10,615 bases of DNA from positions 1 to 10,615 of the forward strand of contig CAILKA010000095.1 of NCBI GenBank assembly GCA_903834645.1, read 5' to 3'. The notes beneath the pieces were generated by a model. That model made no database searches and was not told where the DNA came from. It saw nothing but the letters and a program-made list of their open reading frames with translations. The translations under genes were made by a program, and so were the position numbers. Positions 1 through 6,756 of this stretch are shown piece after piece (positions within the stretch are counted from its first letter, which is position 1; each line of letters begins with the position of its first letter). Source of the stretch: an uncultured beta proteobacterium (GTDB taxonomy: Bacteria; Pseudomonadota; Gammaproteobacteria; Burkholderiales; Burkholderiaceae_C).

Positions 1-552
1 GAGCTTGATGCCTTCCCCGACCGCCACCCCGGGGGGCAGTGCCTTGAGCGCGGCGCGCGCCTCCCGGTCGTGGTAGCCCAGCGCCACCAGCGCCTGCACG
101 ATGTCTGCACCGGTGTCGCCGCCGGCATCAGCCGCCGCGGCCGGCAGCTCGGCCCCCAGCCGCCCCTTGAGCTCCAGCATCAGCCGCTCGGCCGTCTTCT
201 TGCCGATGCCCGGCACCTTGATGAGGCGCGCAGCGTCCTGCTGCGTCACGGCCTGCGACAGCTCGGCCACGCTCAGCCCCGACAGGATCGACAGCGCCGT
301 ACGTGGCCCCACGCCGCTGATGCGCACGAGCTCGCGGAAGGTCGAGCGCTCGCCTGCAGTGAGAAAACCGAAGAGCTGCTGCGCGTCCTCGCGCACGACG
401 AAGTGCGTGAGCAGCGTGAGCTGCGTTCCGATGCCCGGCAGGTTGTAGAACGTGCTCATGGGCACGTCGATCTCGTAGCCCACGCCGTGGGCTTCCACCA
501 GGATCTGCGGCGGCGCCTTCTCGGCCAGCACGCCCGTGATGCGTCCGATCAT
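1..552 (-). CDS. ruvA: Holliday junction branch migration protein RuvA (3' end cut by window edge)
   Basis: RuvA binds the four-way Holliday junction as a tetramer and loads the RuvB motor for branch migration during recombinational repair. The reading frame opens with MIGRITGVL, the characteristic RuvA N-terminus of the OB-fold domain (about residues 1-62). The two helix-hairpin-helix motifs that contact DNA are visible as ISGVGPRTA (78-86) and VPGIGKKTAERL (113-124). A variable Ala-rich linker (about 134-145) leads to the C-terminal domain III (ALVALGYHDREA), which contacts RuvB. The 184 codons present end at GIKL, and the family is usually 190-205 residues, so only a few residues are missing. 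The start lies 31 bases after the response regulator stop on the same strand, so co-transcription with the two-component genes is possible. ruvB would be expected downstream, outside the window. Confidence 0.97.
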   Translation of the reverse strand, partial: MIGRITGVLAEKAPPQILVEAHGVGYEIDVPMSTFYNLPGIGTQLTLLTHFVVREDAQQLFGFLTAGERSTFRELVRISGVGPRTALSILSGLSVAELSQAVTQQDAARLIKVPGIGKKTAERLMLELKGRLGAELPAAAADAGGDTGADIVQALVALGYHDREARAALKALPPGVAVGEGIKL

Positions 553-583
553 GCCCGCATTGTGCCGGGCGGCGCAGGTTGCA

Positions 584-1234
584 TCAGCCGAACAGGCCCA
601 TGCGCTGGGCTTCCAGCGCGGCCTCGGCGCGCGAGCTCACGTTGAGCTTGCGGTAGATCTGCTTGACATAGTCGGCGATCGTGTGGCGCGACAGGCCCAG
701 CTGCGTGGCGATCTCCGGCAGCGTGAAGCCCTTGCCTACGCGCAGCAGCACCTCGGTTTCCCGATCCGTGAGGTGCGCGGAAGGCACGGTCGACTTGCGT
801 GCGAGCGACTGGGCCGCCGCCGCAAAGTGGGCGATCACTCGCCTGGCGATCGAAGGAGAGAGGGGCGGCTCGCCCTGGCTGATGCGTTGCAGCTGCTCGG
901 CGATCAGCTCGCGCGGCTGCTCCTTGAGGATGTAGCCGTAGGCACCGGCTTGAAGCGCCGGGAAGAGGTGCTCGTCGTCGTCGTGGATGGTCACCACCAC
1001 CGACTGCGCCTCGGGCTGCAGGTCGCGCAGCCGCGTGACCACGTCAACGCCTCGGCCATCGGGCAGGCCCAGGTCGATCAGCGCGAGGTCGAAGCGCATC
1101 GTCTGCACGAGGCGCAGCGCATCGCCCACCCGCGAGGCCTCGCGGATGTCGGCGGCCGGGAAGACGCGCTGCACGAGCGCGCGCATCCAGGCGCGGATTT
1201 CCGGAATGTCTTCGAGAAGCAGGATGTTTTGCAT
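584..1234 (-). CDS. LuxR/NarL-family response regulator
   Basis: A 216-residue DNA-binding response regulator and the likely partner of the histidine kinase just upstream. The N-terminal receiver domain (about 1-120) has all expected residues: acidic pocket E8/D9 in LLLEDIPE, phospho-acceptor D54 in ALIDLGLPDG, T82 in VVVTIHDDD and K104 in YILKEQ. The C-terminal LuxR-type helix-turn-helix (about 153-214) begins LTDRETEVL and has the recognition region LPEIATQLGLSRHTIADYVKQIYRKL. Phosphorylation at D54 presumably drives dimerisation and DNA binding. Target genes cannot be read from the sequence. The start is supported by GGGAG three bases before the ATG, which is tight spacing. It lies 73 bases after the kinase stop and 31 bases before ruvA. 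The family assignment is firm, but the signal and regulon are unknown. Confidence 0.95.
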   Translation of the reverse strand: MQNILLLEDIPEIRAWMRALVQRVFPAADIREASRVGDALRLVQTMRFDLALIDLGLPDGRGVDVVTRLRDLQPEAQSVVVTIHDDDEHLFPALQAGAYGYILKEQPRELIAEQLQRISQGEPPLSPSIARRVIAHFAAAAQSLARKSTVPSAHLTDRETEVLLRVGKGFTLPEIATQLGLSRHTIADYVKQIYRKLNVSSRAEAALEAQRMGLFG

Positions 1235-1307
1235 GGTCTCCCGCTTTTCGACACGCCAGCCCGGGACTTGAGGCCACCCGGGCGCAGGGCGAGCCGGGCG
1301 CGGGCCC

Positions 1308-3242
1308 TCAGGCCGGGTCGTCCGGGCGGTTCACGGGGATCGACAGCCGCACCACCGTGCCCAGGCCGGGTCCGGATTCCACCAGGCACTGCCCCTGCAG
1401 CTGCCGCGCCCGCTGCTTCATCGTCGTGAGGCCGTGCCCGCGGTCGAGCCGCTCCTCGTCGGGCGGGGCGATGCCCCGGCCGTCGTCGCGCAGCACCAGC
1501 ATCAGCGTGCCGTCGGTCACTTCCGAGGTCACGGCGCACTGCGTCGCCCCGCTGTGCTTGATGATGTTGTTCACGGCCTCGCGCAGGATGCGCGTGGTCT
1601 GCACGAAGGCGCGCGAGGTGAGGCAGGTGCCGGGTTCGGTCTCGGGCAGGCCCCAGCTGCCGTCGATCCCGGCCTGCATGAGCCGGGAGACGAACTCGGC
1701 GCGCCAGTCGGCCAGCGCATCGTCGAGCTGCACGGGCTTGCCCGTGAGCCCGCGCACCGACAGCCGCATCTCTTCCAGCGCGTCTCGCGCCAGCGTGGCG
1801 ATGCGCTCGGACTCGCTGGTGTGCACGATCGTCAGCAGCTTGGCACCCAGGTCGTCATGCAGATCCGCCGCGATGCGCTTGCGCTCGCGCGCCGTCACCT
1901 GCTCGATGCGCGAGTCGGCCAGCGCCTTGAGGTTGCGCTCGACGTCGGAGCTGATCTCGGCCACGCGTCGCTCCAGTGCGGCGCGGCTGTCTTGAGCCGT
2001 CTGCAGGGCCCGTCCGTGCTCCTGCACCAGCCGCAGGCCCCCCAGCAGAAGCAGCGCGGCCACGACCACCTGCGCCAGCAGCGGCAGGCCAGGCGGCATG
2101 GCCGTGCGCATGGCCAGGTAGCCCACCACGCCGCTCAGGGCCAGCAGCCCGAGCATCGCCGCGGCAACCCAGAAAGCGATCGTGCGCTTGCGCCACAGGC
2201 TGCGCAGCACGGCCACACCGGCCCCGAGCACCTGCAGGGCCAGCAGGGTCGACCAGAAGCGCGCCAGCAGGTTGATGGCATCGTCGCCCCCGACCGCCAG
2301 GCTGGCGGGCACCATGAGGCACTGCAGCAGGAGTGCGCGGCCGATCCACGCCGGCGTCTCGCCCGAGCGCCGCAGCAGGAACCGGATGGCGCACATCGCC
2401 ACCACCGCCATCCAGGCCACCTGCGCCGCCTCCATGGCCGGCCCGCTCAGCGGCGGCTCGCGCCACCACAGCCGCACGTCGGCCAGGCCCCAAGACAGGC
2501 ACAGGCCGCCGAACCACACGAGCGTGCCCTCGCGCCGGTGGGCCCAGCCCAGCGCGACGGCGAAGCCGCCCATGAGCAGCAGGGCCACGCTCAGCCCGAG
2601 CGGCACGCCCGTCTGCCAGGCATTGAGCCGGGCGTGCAGGGGCGCGAGGTCGGCATGGCGGCCCAGCACCAGGGTCGACAGCCCGCCGGCACGCTGGCGC
2701 GAGGCCACCTGCGCGAACGGCTGGCCCACGACCTGGATGTCCAGGAAATTGTGACCCGCCTTGAGCAGCGCCGCAGGCAGGCTCACGAGTTGGGGGTGGT
2801 TGCAGTTGTGCGTCACAGGCGGCTGCATGCGCCCGCCGCTGTGCACGAGCTCCCCGTTGAGCCACACCTGCAGGTTCGCGCACACGCGCGGCACGAGCAG
2901 GCCCAGCAGATGGGAGGGGCCGGGCCCGGATGCGTTGAACACCACGCGGTACCACACCGGCCCGTCCGAATCCGGGCGGCTGGCTGCCCAGTCGTCAGGC
3001 AGCCGCACCGGCTCGGCGCGCGCCTGCGCCGGGTAGGCCGGCGCGTCGGAGACGACGGAGAGGGCCGAGTCGATCACGAGCCACGTGGCAGGTACGGGCT
3101 CGGCGGCCCACGACCCCAGTGCGAGCGTGAACACGACGCCGGCCGCACCGGCCCGGCGCGTGCCTGGAGACCACGCGTGCAGCCACCACGTGCGCAGGCA
3201 CCGCAGCAACAGGGCGATGGCGCGTGGGCAGGAGGCGGTCAT
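1308..3242 (-). CDS. 7TM (DISM-type) sensor histidine kinase
   Basis: A 644-residue membrane histidine kinase of the NarX/DesK-like HisKA_3 class. In order it shows: an N-terminal hydrophobic signal or anchor (about 30-47); an extracytoplasmic beta-rich domain (about 50-210) containing VWYRVVFN and LQVWLNGELVHSGG, resembling the jelly-roll DISMED2 type; seven hydrophobic segments between 217 and 406; a coiled-coil stretch (about 407-450); the dimerisation/phospho-acceptor motif RKRIAADLHDDLGA with H462; and a GHKL ATPase with N-box REAVNNIIKH (554-563), DDGRGI (586-591) and GHGL (602-605). All catalytic motifs are intact. The ligand of the sensor domain is unknown. It should phosphorylate the LuxR-type regulator encoded 73 bases downstream. 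The ATG at 3242 was chosen because it precedes the signal-like segment. No strong ribosome site is seen, and a TTG at 3311 in the same frame is a less likely start. Confidence 0.93.
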   Translation of the reverse strand: MTASCPRAIALLLRCLRTWWLHAWSPGTRRAGAAGVVFTLALGSWAAEPVPATWLVIDSALSVVSDAPAYPAQARAEPVRLPDDWAASRPDSDGPVWYRVVFNASGPGPSHLLGLLVPRVCANLQVWLNGELVHSGGRMQPPVTHNCNHPQLVSLPAALLKAGHNFLDIQVVGQPFAQVASRQRAGGLSTLVLGRHADLAPLHARLNAWQTGVPLGLSVALLLMGGFAVALGWAHRREGTLVWFGGLCLSWGLADVRLWWREPPLSGPAMEAAQVAWMAVVAMCAIRFLLRRSGETPAWIGRALLLQCLMVPASLAVGGDDAINLLARFWSTLLALQVLGAGVAVLRSLWRKRTIAFWVAAAMLGLLALSGVVGYLAMRTAMPPGLPLLAQVVVAALLLLGGLRLVQEHGRALQTAQDSRAALERRVAEISSDVERNLKALADSRIEQVTARERKRIAADLHDDLGAKLLTIVHTSESERIATLARDALEEMRLSVRGLTGKPVQLDDALADWRAEFVSRLMQAGIDGSWGLPETEPGTCLTSRAFVQTTRILREAVNNIIKHSGATQCAVTSEVTDGTLMLVLRDDGRGIAPPDEERLDRGHGLTTMKQRARQLQGQCLVESGPGLGTVVRLSIPVNRPDDPA

Positions 3243-3293
3243 ACGCTCGGAGGATTTTGCCCGATGGCGATGAGGCGCAGCAGGACGGACAAT

Positions 3294-3306
3294 GGGCCAA
3301 TGGCCC
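3294..3306. repeat. 13-base inverted repeat between divergent kinase and ybeZ genes
   Basis: GGGCCA and TGGCCC are perfect 6-base arms around a single A. The palindrome sits in the 101-base region between the divergent kinase and ybeZ starts, about 38 bases before the ybeZ TTG and 52 bases before the kinase ATG. It could be an operator for either gene. No convincing -35/-10 pair was found beside it, and in such GC-rich DNA a palindrome of this size can occur by chance. Confidence 0.3.
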
Positions 3307-3343
3307 TTCAATTTCCTGCCCAGCCGCCCCTGGGCCCCCTGCC

Positions 3344-4402
3344 TTGATCCTGCGCCATCAATTCGAGCCGGACGACAACCGCCGCCTGGCCCACCTGTGC
3401 GGTCCGCTGGACGAGCACCTGCGCAGCATCGAGCAGGCGCTGGGCGTGCGGCTCGCGCGCCGGGGCGCCCAGTTGCGCATCGAGGGGCCCCGTGCGCAGG
3501 CCGAGCGCGCGCTCACGCTGCTGCAGGAACTGCACGCCCGCGCCACCCGGCCCATCGGCGCCCAGGCCTTGCAGCTGGCCATCACCGGAGCCCTTGTGGC
3601 AGCCGCTGCGCCGCATGAGGGGCAGGGCTCAGGCGCCAGCGGCGGCGCGCGCGCCGCCGATCAGGTTCCCCCGCAGGAGGCCGTACCGTCGCCCGGCGCC
3701 CCGGTGGTGCTGCACACCCGGCGCGCCGAGCTGCAGGCGCGCACCCCCAACCAGGTGCAGTATCTCCAGCAGATGCTGGCCAGCGACATCACCTTCGGCA
3801 TTGGGCCGGCCGGCACCGGCAAGACCTACCTGGCGGTGGCCTGCGCCGTCGATGCGCTGGAGCGCCAGGGCGTGCAGCGCATCGTGCTCACGCGCCCGGC
3901 GGTGGAGGCCGGCGAGAGGCTGGGCTTCCTGCCGGGCGACCTTGCCCAGAAGGTCGACCCCTACCTGCGGCCCCTGTATGACGCGCTCTACGACCTCATG
4001 GGCTTCGACCGGGTGCAGAAGGCCTTCGAGCGCGGCCAGCTCGAGATCGCGCCGTTGGCCTTCATGCGCGGGCGCACACTCAACCACGCCTTCGTCATCC
4101 TCGACGAGGCGCAGAACACCACGCGCGAGCAGATGAAGATGTTTCTCACGCGCATCGGCTTTGGCAGCCGCTGCGTCGTCACGGGCGACGTGAGCCAGGT
4201 CGACTTGCCCGCGGGCATGCCCAGCGGCCTGGTGGATGCGGAGCTGGCGCTGCGCGCCGTGCGCGGCATTGCCTTCACCCGCTTCACCGCAGCCGATGTG
4301 GTGCGCCACCCGCTGGTGGCGCGCATCGTGGAGGCCTATGCGGCCCACGAGGCCAGCCCGGGCCCGGCGCCTGGCGCGCGCAGCCCGCGGCGGGCGGCAT
4401 GA
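3344..4402 (+). CDS. ybeZ: PhoH-like ATPase (YbeZ/PhoL)
   Basis: A cytoplasmic P-loop ATPase of the PhoH family, encoded directly before ybeY as in many proteobacteria, where the pair is linked to rRNA and RNA metabolism. From the TTG at 3344 the protein has 352 residues, within the usual family length. It begins with a small N-terminal RNA-binding-like region (DNRRLAHLCGPLDEHLRSIE, about 9-28). A variable Ala/Pro linker (about 95-125) follows. The PhoH ATPase domain contains Walker A GPAGTGKT (154-161), the LTRPAVEAGE(R)LGFLPGD segment, and Walker B VILDEAQN with D254 and E255. An in-frame ATG at 3224 would add 40 residues of low-complexity sequence overlapping the divergent kinase start, so I prefer TTG, although no clear ribosome site precedes it. 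The stop overlaps the ybeY start (ATGA), implying translational coupling. Confidence 0.94.
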   Translation: MILRHQFEPDDNRRLAHLCGPLDEHLRSIEQALGVRLARRGAQLRIEGPRAQAERALTLLQELHARATRPIGAQALQLAITGALVAAAAPHEGQGSGASGGARAADQVPPQEAVPSPGAPVVLHTRRAELQARTPNQVQYLQQMLASDITFGIGPAGTGKTYLAVACAVDALERQGVQRIVLTRPAVEAGERLGFLPGDLAQKVDPYLRPLYDALYDLMGFDRVQKAFERGQLEIAPLAFMRGRTLNHAFVILDEAQNTTREQMKMFLTRIGFGSRCVVTGDVSQVDLPAGMPSGLVDAELALRAVRGIAFTRFTAADVVRHPLVARIVEAYAAHEASPGPAPGARSPRRAA

Positions 4403-4881
4403 AGCGGACTTCCGGGGAGCCCGCGCCAGTGAAGCCGCGCGCGGCTCCTGGCCTGCAACTGTCGCTGCAGCAGCCCGATGGCCGGCTGCGCGCGCTGTTG
4501 CCGCGCCACGTGGTGGCGCGCTGGGTGCGCGCCGCCCTCGACGGGCCGGCGCAGATCGCCGTGCGCATCGTGGGCGAGGAGGAGGGCCGGCGCCTGAACC
4601 TCGAGTTTCGTGGCCGCGACTACGCGACCAACGTGCTCACCTTCGACTACGCGCGCGAGCCCCTCGTCGTGGCCGATCTGGTGCTGTGTGCGCCAGTGCT
4701 CGAGCGCGAGGCGCGCGAGTCGGGTGTGGCGCTCGTGGCGCACTGTGCGCACCTGGTGGTGCATGGGGTGCTGCACGCCCGCGGCTTCGACCACGAGCGC
4801 GCTGCCCAGGCGCGCGTGATGGAGGCGCGCGAGTCGATCCTGCTGCGCACGCTGGGCTTCGAAGATCCCTACGCACGCTGA
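4399..4881 (+). CDS. ybeY: Endoribonuclease / rRNA maturation factor YbeY
   Basis: YbeY is a zinc-dependent single-strand endoribonuclease needed for 16S rRNA 3'-end maturation and ribosome quality control. The 160-residue product carries the signature zinc site H-x3-H-x5-H as HGVLHARGFDH: H122, H126 and H132. It also has the conserved motif RDYATNVLTFDY (about 72-83), and both are intact. The N-terminal ~18 residues are Pro/Arg-rich and variable. The ATG at 4399 overlaps the ybeZ TGA by four bases, so the two are co-translated. The gene usually found next, ybeX/corC, is absent: the next gene is a convergent PEP-CTERM gene whose stop is 9 bases away. No terminator hairpin is visible in that gap. 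Confidence 0.95.
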   Translation: MKRTSGEPAPVKPRAAPGLQLSLQQPDGRLRALLPRHVVARWVRAALDGPAQIAVRIVGEEEGRRLNLEFRGRDYATNVLTFDYAREPLVVADLVLCAPVLEREARESGVALVAHCAHLVVHGVLHARGFDHERAAQARVMEARESILLRTLGFEDPYAR

Positions 4882-4890
4882 GCCTGGGCC

Positions 4891-5640
4891 TCAGCCGCGC
4901 ACCAGGGCCTTGCGCCGGCGTGCGACCATCGACACCACGCCCAGGCCCGCGGCCATCAGCCCCAGCGTGCCCGGCTCGGGCACGGCCGAGACCGTGACGC
5001 CGCCCACATAGAACTGGTTGTTCGCCGAGCTGCCCAGGCCGTACAGGTAGAACGTCTTGCCCTGGATGTCGGGGATGTCGTTCAAGCCGTTGGCGCCGAA
5101 GACGTGCTGGGTGAAGGTCCCGCCTGCCGTGGGCGCGGTGAGCGACAGACCCCACTTGGAGCTCGTGTCGAAGGTCGTGCCGTGGCTGGCGTTGTAGAAC
5201 TGCAGGCTCTTGAGCGACACCATCTGGCTGCCGAAGTCGAGCTTGAGCACGTCGTTGTTGCCGATCTGGTCCGTGCTCGTGGTGATGCTGCCCGCCGCGT
5301 ACACGCCCAGCCCGATCCAGGGCAGTGCAGCCGTGCCGTTGTGGTCCTGCGTGGCCACTGCGTTGCTGGGCGCGCCGGTGCTCGAGCGCGTCAGGCCAGT
5401 GGCGAGCACCGTCAGGCCGCCCGTGGTGAAGCTCATTGCGTTGCCCGGGCCGGTCGCGCAGCGGTCTCTGCCGCCGGTGCCGGTGCAGGTCACAAAGCTT
5501 CCGTTAGCGGGGTCGAGGGTGGTGAAGTTGACGTTGATGTTCTGCGCGTAGGCGGGCGCGGCCACGGAGGCTGCGAGCGCCACGGCTGCGGCCAGGCGGG
5601 TCGAGGCGGGCAGGGCGGCGGTCTTGAGGGTGGCTTGCAT
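4891..5640 (-). CDS. PEP-CTERM sorting-domain protein (secreted, function unknown)
   Basis: A 249-residue exported protein. A signal peptide (residues 1-32) has a basic start, a long Ala/Val hydrophobic core and a likely cleavage after APAYA, before QNINVNF. The mature part is Ser/Thr/Gly-rich and probably beta-structured, with two cysteines (C52, C61) that could form a disulfide. The C-terminus is a classic PEP-CTERM sorting signal: VPEPGTLGLMAAGLG (from 220), a hydrophobic helix, then the basic tail ARRRKALVRG. In this family exosortase (EpsH-type) is expected to process the tail and link the protein to export of exopolysaccharide or to the cell surface. No exosortase gene is in the window. 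The ATG at 5640 is preferred over the longer frame from 5811 because it starts the signal peptide and has GGAG seven bases upstream. Its specific role is not recognisable. Confidence 0.92.
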   Translation of the reverse strand: MQATLKTAALPASTRLAAAVALAASVAAPAYAQNINVNFTTLDPANGSFVTCTGTGGRDRCATGPGNAMSFTTGGLTVLATGLTRSSTGAPSNAVATQDHNGTAALPWIGLGVYAAGSITTSTDQIGNNDVLKLDFGSQMVSLKSLQFYNASHGTTFDTSSKWGLSLTAPTAGGTFTQHVFGANGLNDIPDIQGKTFYLYGLGSSANNQFYVGGVTVSAVPEPGTLGLMAAGLGVVSMVARRRKALVRG

Positions 5641-5702
5641 GAAGGGACTCCGGTTGAGGTGTTCGAGGCCTTCATGGTCCGTCTGCCCGCATGCTTTTCC
5701 GT

Positions 5703-5718
5703 CCCCCTGAACCGGGGG
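5703..5718. repeat. Small stem-loop in the PEP-CTERM gene upstream region
   Basis: Five C and five G residues flank the six-base loop TGAACC, giving a 5-bp GC stem about 63 bases before the PEP-CTERM start. It would lie in the mRNA leader if transcription begins farther upstream near the GTGA palindromes. There is no T-tract, so it is not a standard terminator. It is recorded as structure only. Confidence 0.3.
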
Positions 5719-5742
5719 TGGGGCCCTTGGCTGGCCGCGCTT

Positions 5743-5758
5743 TGTGAGGTATGTCACG
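5743..5758. promoter_or_regulatory. CRP/FNR-family-like operator, copy 1
   Basis: TGTGA-GGTATG-TCACG matches nine of ten core bases of the known CRP consensus TGTGA-N6-TCACA. The centre lies about 110 bases upstream of the PEP-CTERM start. A CRP-like activator or repressor of that gene is the natural reading. Binding is inferred from the motif alone, and no promoter hexamers were identified with confidence. Confidence 0.4.
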
Positions 5759-5763
5759 CCGCC

Positions 5764-5775
5764 GGGGTCGACCCC
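5764..5775. repeat. 12-base perfect palindrome between the two operator-like sites
   Basis: GGGGTCGACCCC is self-complementary and lies between the two GTGA-N6-TCAC copies upstream of the PEP-CTERM gene. It may be a further protein site or simply a chance palindrome in GC-rich DNA. No function can be assigned. Confidence 0.25.
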
Positions 5776-5795
5776 TCGGGGGCGTGGCAACAGCG

Positions 5796-5813
5796 CCGTG
5801 AAAAGCGTCACGG
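5796..5813. promoter_or_regulatory. CRP/FNR-family-like operator, copy 2
   Basis: CCGTGA-AAAGCG-TCACGG is a perfect 6+6 inverted repeat with the same GTGA-N6-TCAC core as the site at 5743. The two centres are 54 bases apart, close to five helical turns, so both could be occupied on one DNA face. It could also fold as an RNA hairpin. It lies about 160 bases upstream of the PEP-CTERM start and 30 bases past the end of the eamA gene. Confidence 0.35.
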
Positions 5814-5824
5814 GGCCCGAGGTC

Positions 5825-5840
5825 GCCCGCTTCTGCGGGC
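5825..5840 (-). terminator. Possible terminator hairpin after the hemB-corA-eamA operon
   Basis: A perfect 6-bp stem (GCCCGC/GCGGGC) closes a four-base loop, beginning four bases after the eamA stop codon on the minus strand. Position and symmetry suit a transcription end, but no T-tract follows, so intrinsic termination would be weak or the hairpin may act only to protect the mRNA 3' end. Confidence 0.3.
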
Positions 5841-5844
5841 TGCC

Positions 5845-6756
5845 TCAGGCCTGCGGCGTGCGCCGCAGCAGGGCCGTGCCGATGGCCGCCACCATGAGCA
5901 CCATGGCGGCGTAGTCCTGCCAATGCAGCGCTTCACCCAGCCACCACGCGCCGCTGAAGGTCCCGAGCACCGGGATCATCATCACGCTCACCGAGGAGGC
6001 CAGCGGGGGCATGGTGCGCGCCAGGAAGAACCAGGCGGCGTGCGCGAACCCGAACACGGCCAGCGCGTTGTAGGCGATGGCAGCCTGCACGTGCGGCGCC
6101 GGGAACCGCCAGCGCGCGCCCTCGAAGATCCAGGCGAGTGCCGCCATCAGCACCGCCGCCAGCGTCGTCATCCAGAACACCACCGTCAGCAGCGGCACGG
6201 CAAGCTTCGCGCGGCGCAGCTCGTGCGTGCCGAAGGCCCACACCGCGGCCGCACCCAGCGCCATGGCCACGGCCCCGGGCGAGCCCGCCAGGCGCCCCAC
6301 CTCATGCGTGAGCAGCAGTGCCACACCGAGGGTGGCGGCCCCCACCGACAGCGCCTGTAGCAGCCCCGGACGCTCCCCGTAGAGCACGACGGCCCACAGC
6401 GCCGCGAACACCGGCATGGTGTAGCCGAGGATCGCCGCGCGCCCCGAGCTCAGCGCCGGCAGGGCCAGGATGATGAGCACGTGCCAGACCACCATGTTGG
6501 AGGCCGTCAGCCGTATCGTCGAGCCCCAGTCGCGGCGCGGCAGCGCCAGCGGCACGCGCAGCACCAGCAGCCCGGCGGCCAGCACCGGCACCCCGATGGC
6601 CATCGACAGTGCGCGAAAGGTCAGCGGCGGGTAGCTCGCGGGCGCCGCGGGCGGGCCGCTCACGCCCAGCTTCATCACCGGCCAGTTCAGCCCCCACACG
6701 AGGGTGAGCAGGGCCAGCACCAGCAGCGGCCGCCTGGCGTCGGGCGCACCGCTCAT
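5845..6756 (-). CDS. EamA/DMT-superfamily membrane transporter
   Basis: A 303-residue inner membrane protein with about ten hydrophobic segments arranged as two EamA repeats, the layout of the drug/metabolite transporter superfamily (RhaT/YdcZ-type permeases, usually 280-310 residues). The first repeat starts LVLALLTLVWGLNWPVMKLG, where the early WGLNW/K pattern is typical. The second starts about GAVAMALGAAAVWAFGTHELRR and contains the end-of-repeat motif LGTFSGAWWLGEALHWQDYAAMVLM. The substrate cannot be read; relatives export amino acids or other small metabolites. Its ATG overlaps the TGA of the CorA gene (ATGA), so it is the last gene of the hemB-corA-eamA operon and is probably translated by coupling, as no strong ribosome site precedes it. 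Confidence 0.9.
   Translation of the reverse strand: MSGAPDARRPLLVLALLTLVWGLNWPVMKLGVSGPPAAPASYPPLTFRALSMAIGVPVLAAGLLVLRVPLALPRRDWGSTIRLTASNMVVWHVLIILALPALSSGRAAILGYTMPVFAALWAVVLYGERPGLLQALSVGAATLGVALLLTHEVGRLAGSPGAVAMALGAAAVWAFGTHELRRAKLAVPLLTVVFWMTTLAAVLMAALAWIFEGARWRFPAPHVQAAIAYNALAVFGFAHAAWFFLARTMPPLASSVSVMMIPVLGTFSGAWWLGEALHWQDYAAMVLMVAAIGTALLRRTPQA

Noticed and set aside
1260..1282. CCCGGG direct and inverted arms forming a possible hairpin in the 73-base gap between kinase and regulator genes.
   Set aside because: CCCGGG is itself a palindrome and very likely by chance at this GC content; no T-tract or conserved context supports termination.
1434..3347. A long plus-strand open frame of 637 codons opposite the histidine kinase.
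   Set aside because: It is the usual antisense shadow of a GC-rich gene: composition is rich in His, Gln, Arg and Pro with no domain motif, while the minus-strand frame has complete kinase motifs.
5660..5702. On the minus strand, GGGGGACGGAAAAGC in the PEP-CTERM leader recalls the GGGACGCAAAGCC segment of the c-di-GMP-I (GEMM) riboswitch.
   Set aside because: The preceding AGGGCAAACC element, the GNRA loop of P1b and the matching second half are not found, and the core itself differs at several bases. An Infernal search with RF01051 would decide.
5641..5811. Extended start of the PEP-CTERM protein at 5811.
   Set aside because: It would place 57 charged, low-complexity residues before a clean signal peptide; the ATG at 5640 has GGAG at proper spacing.
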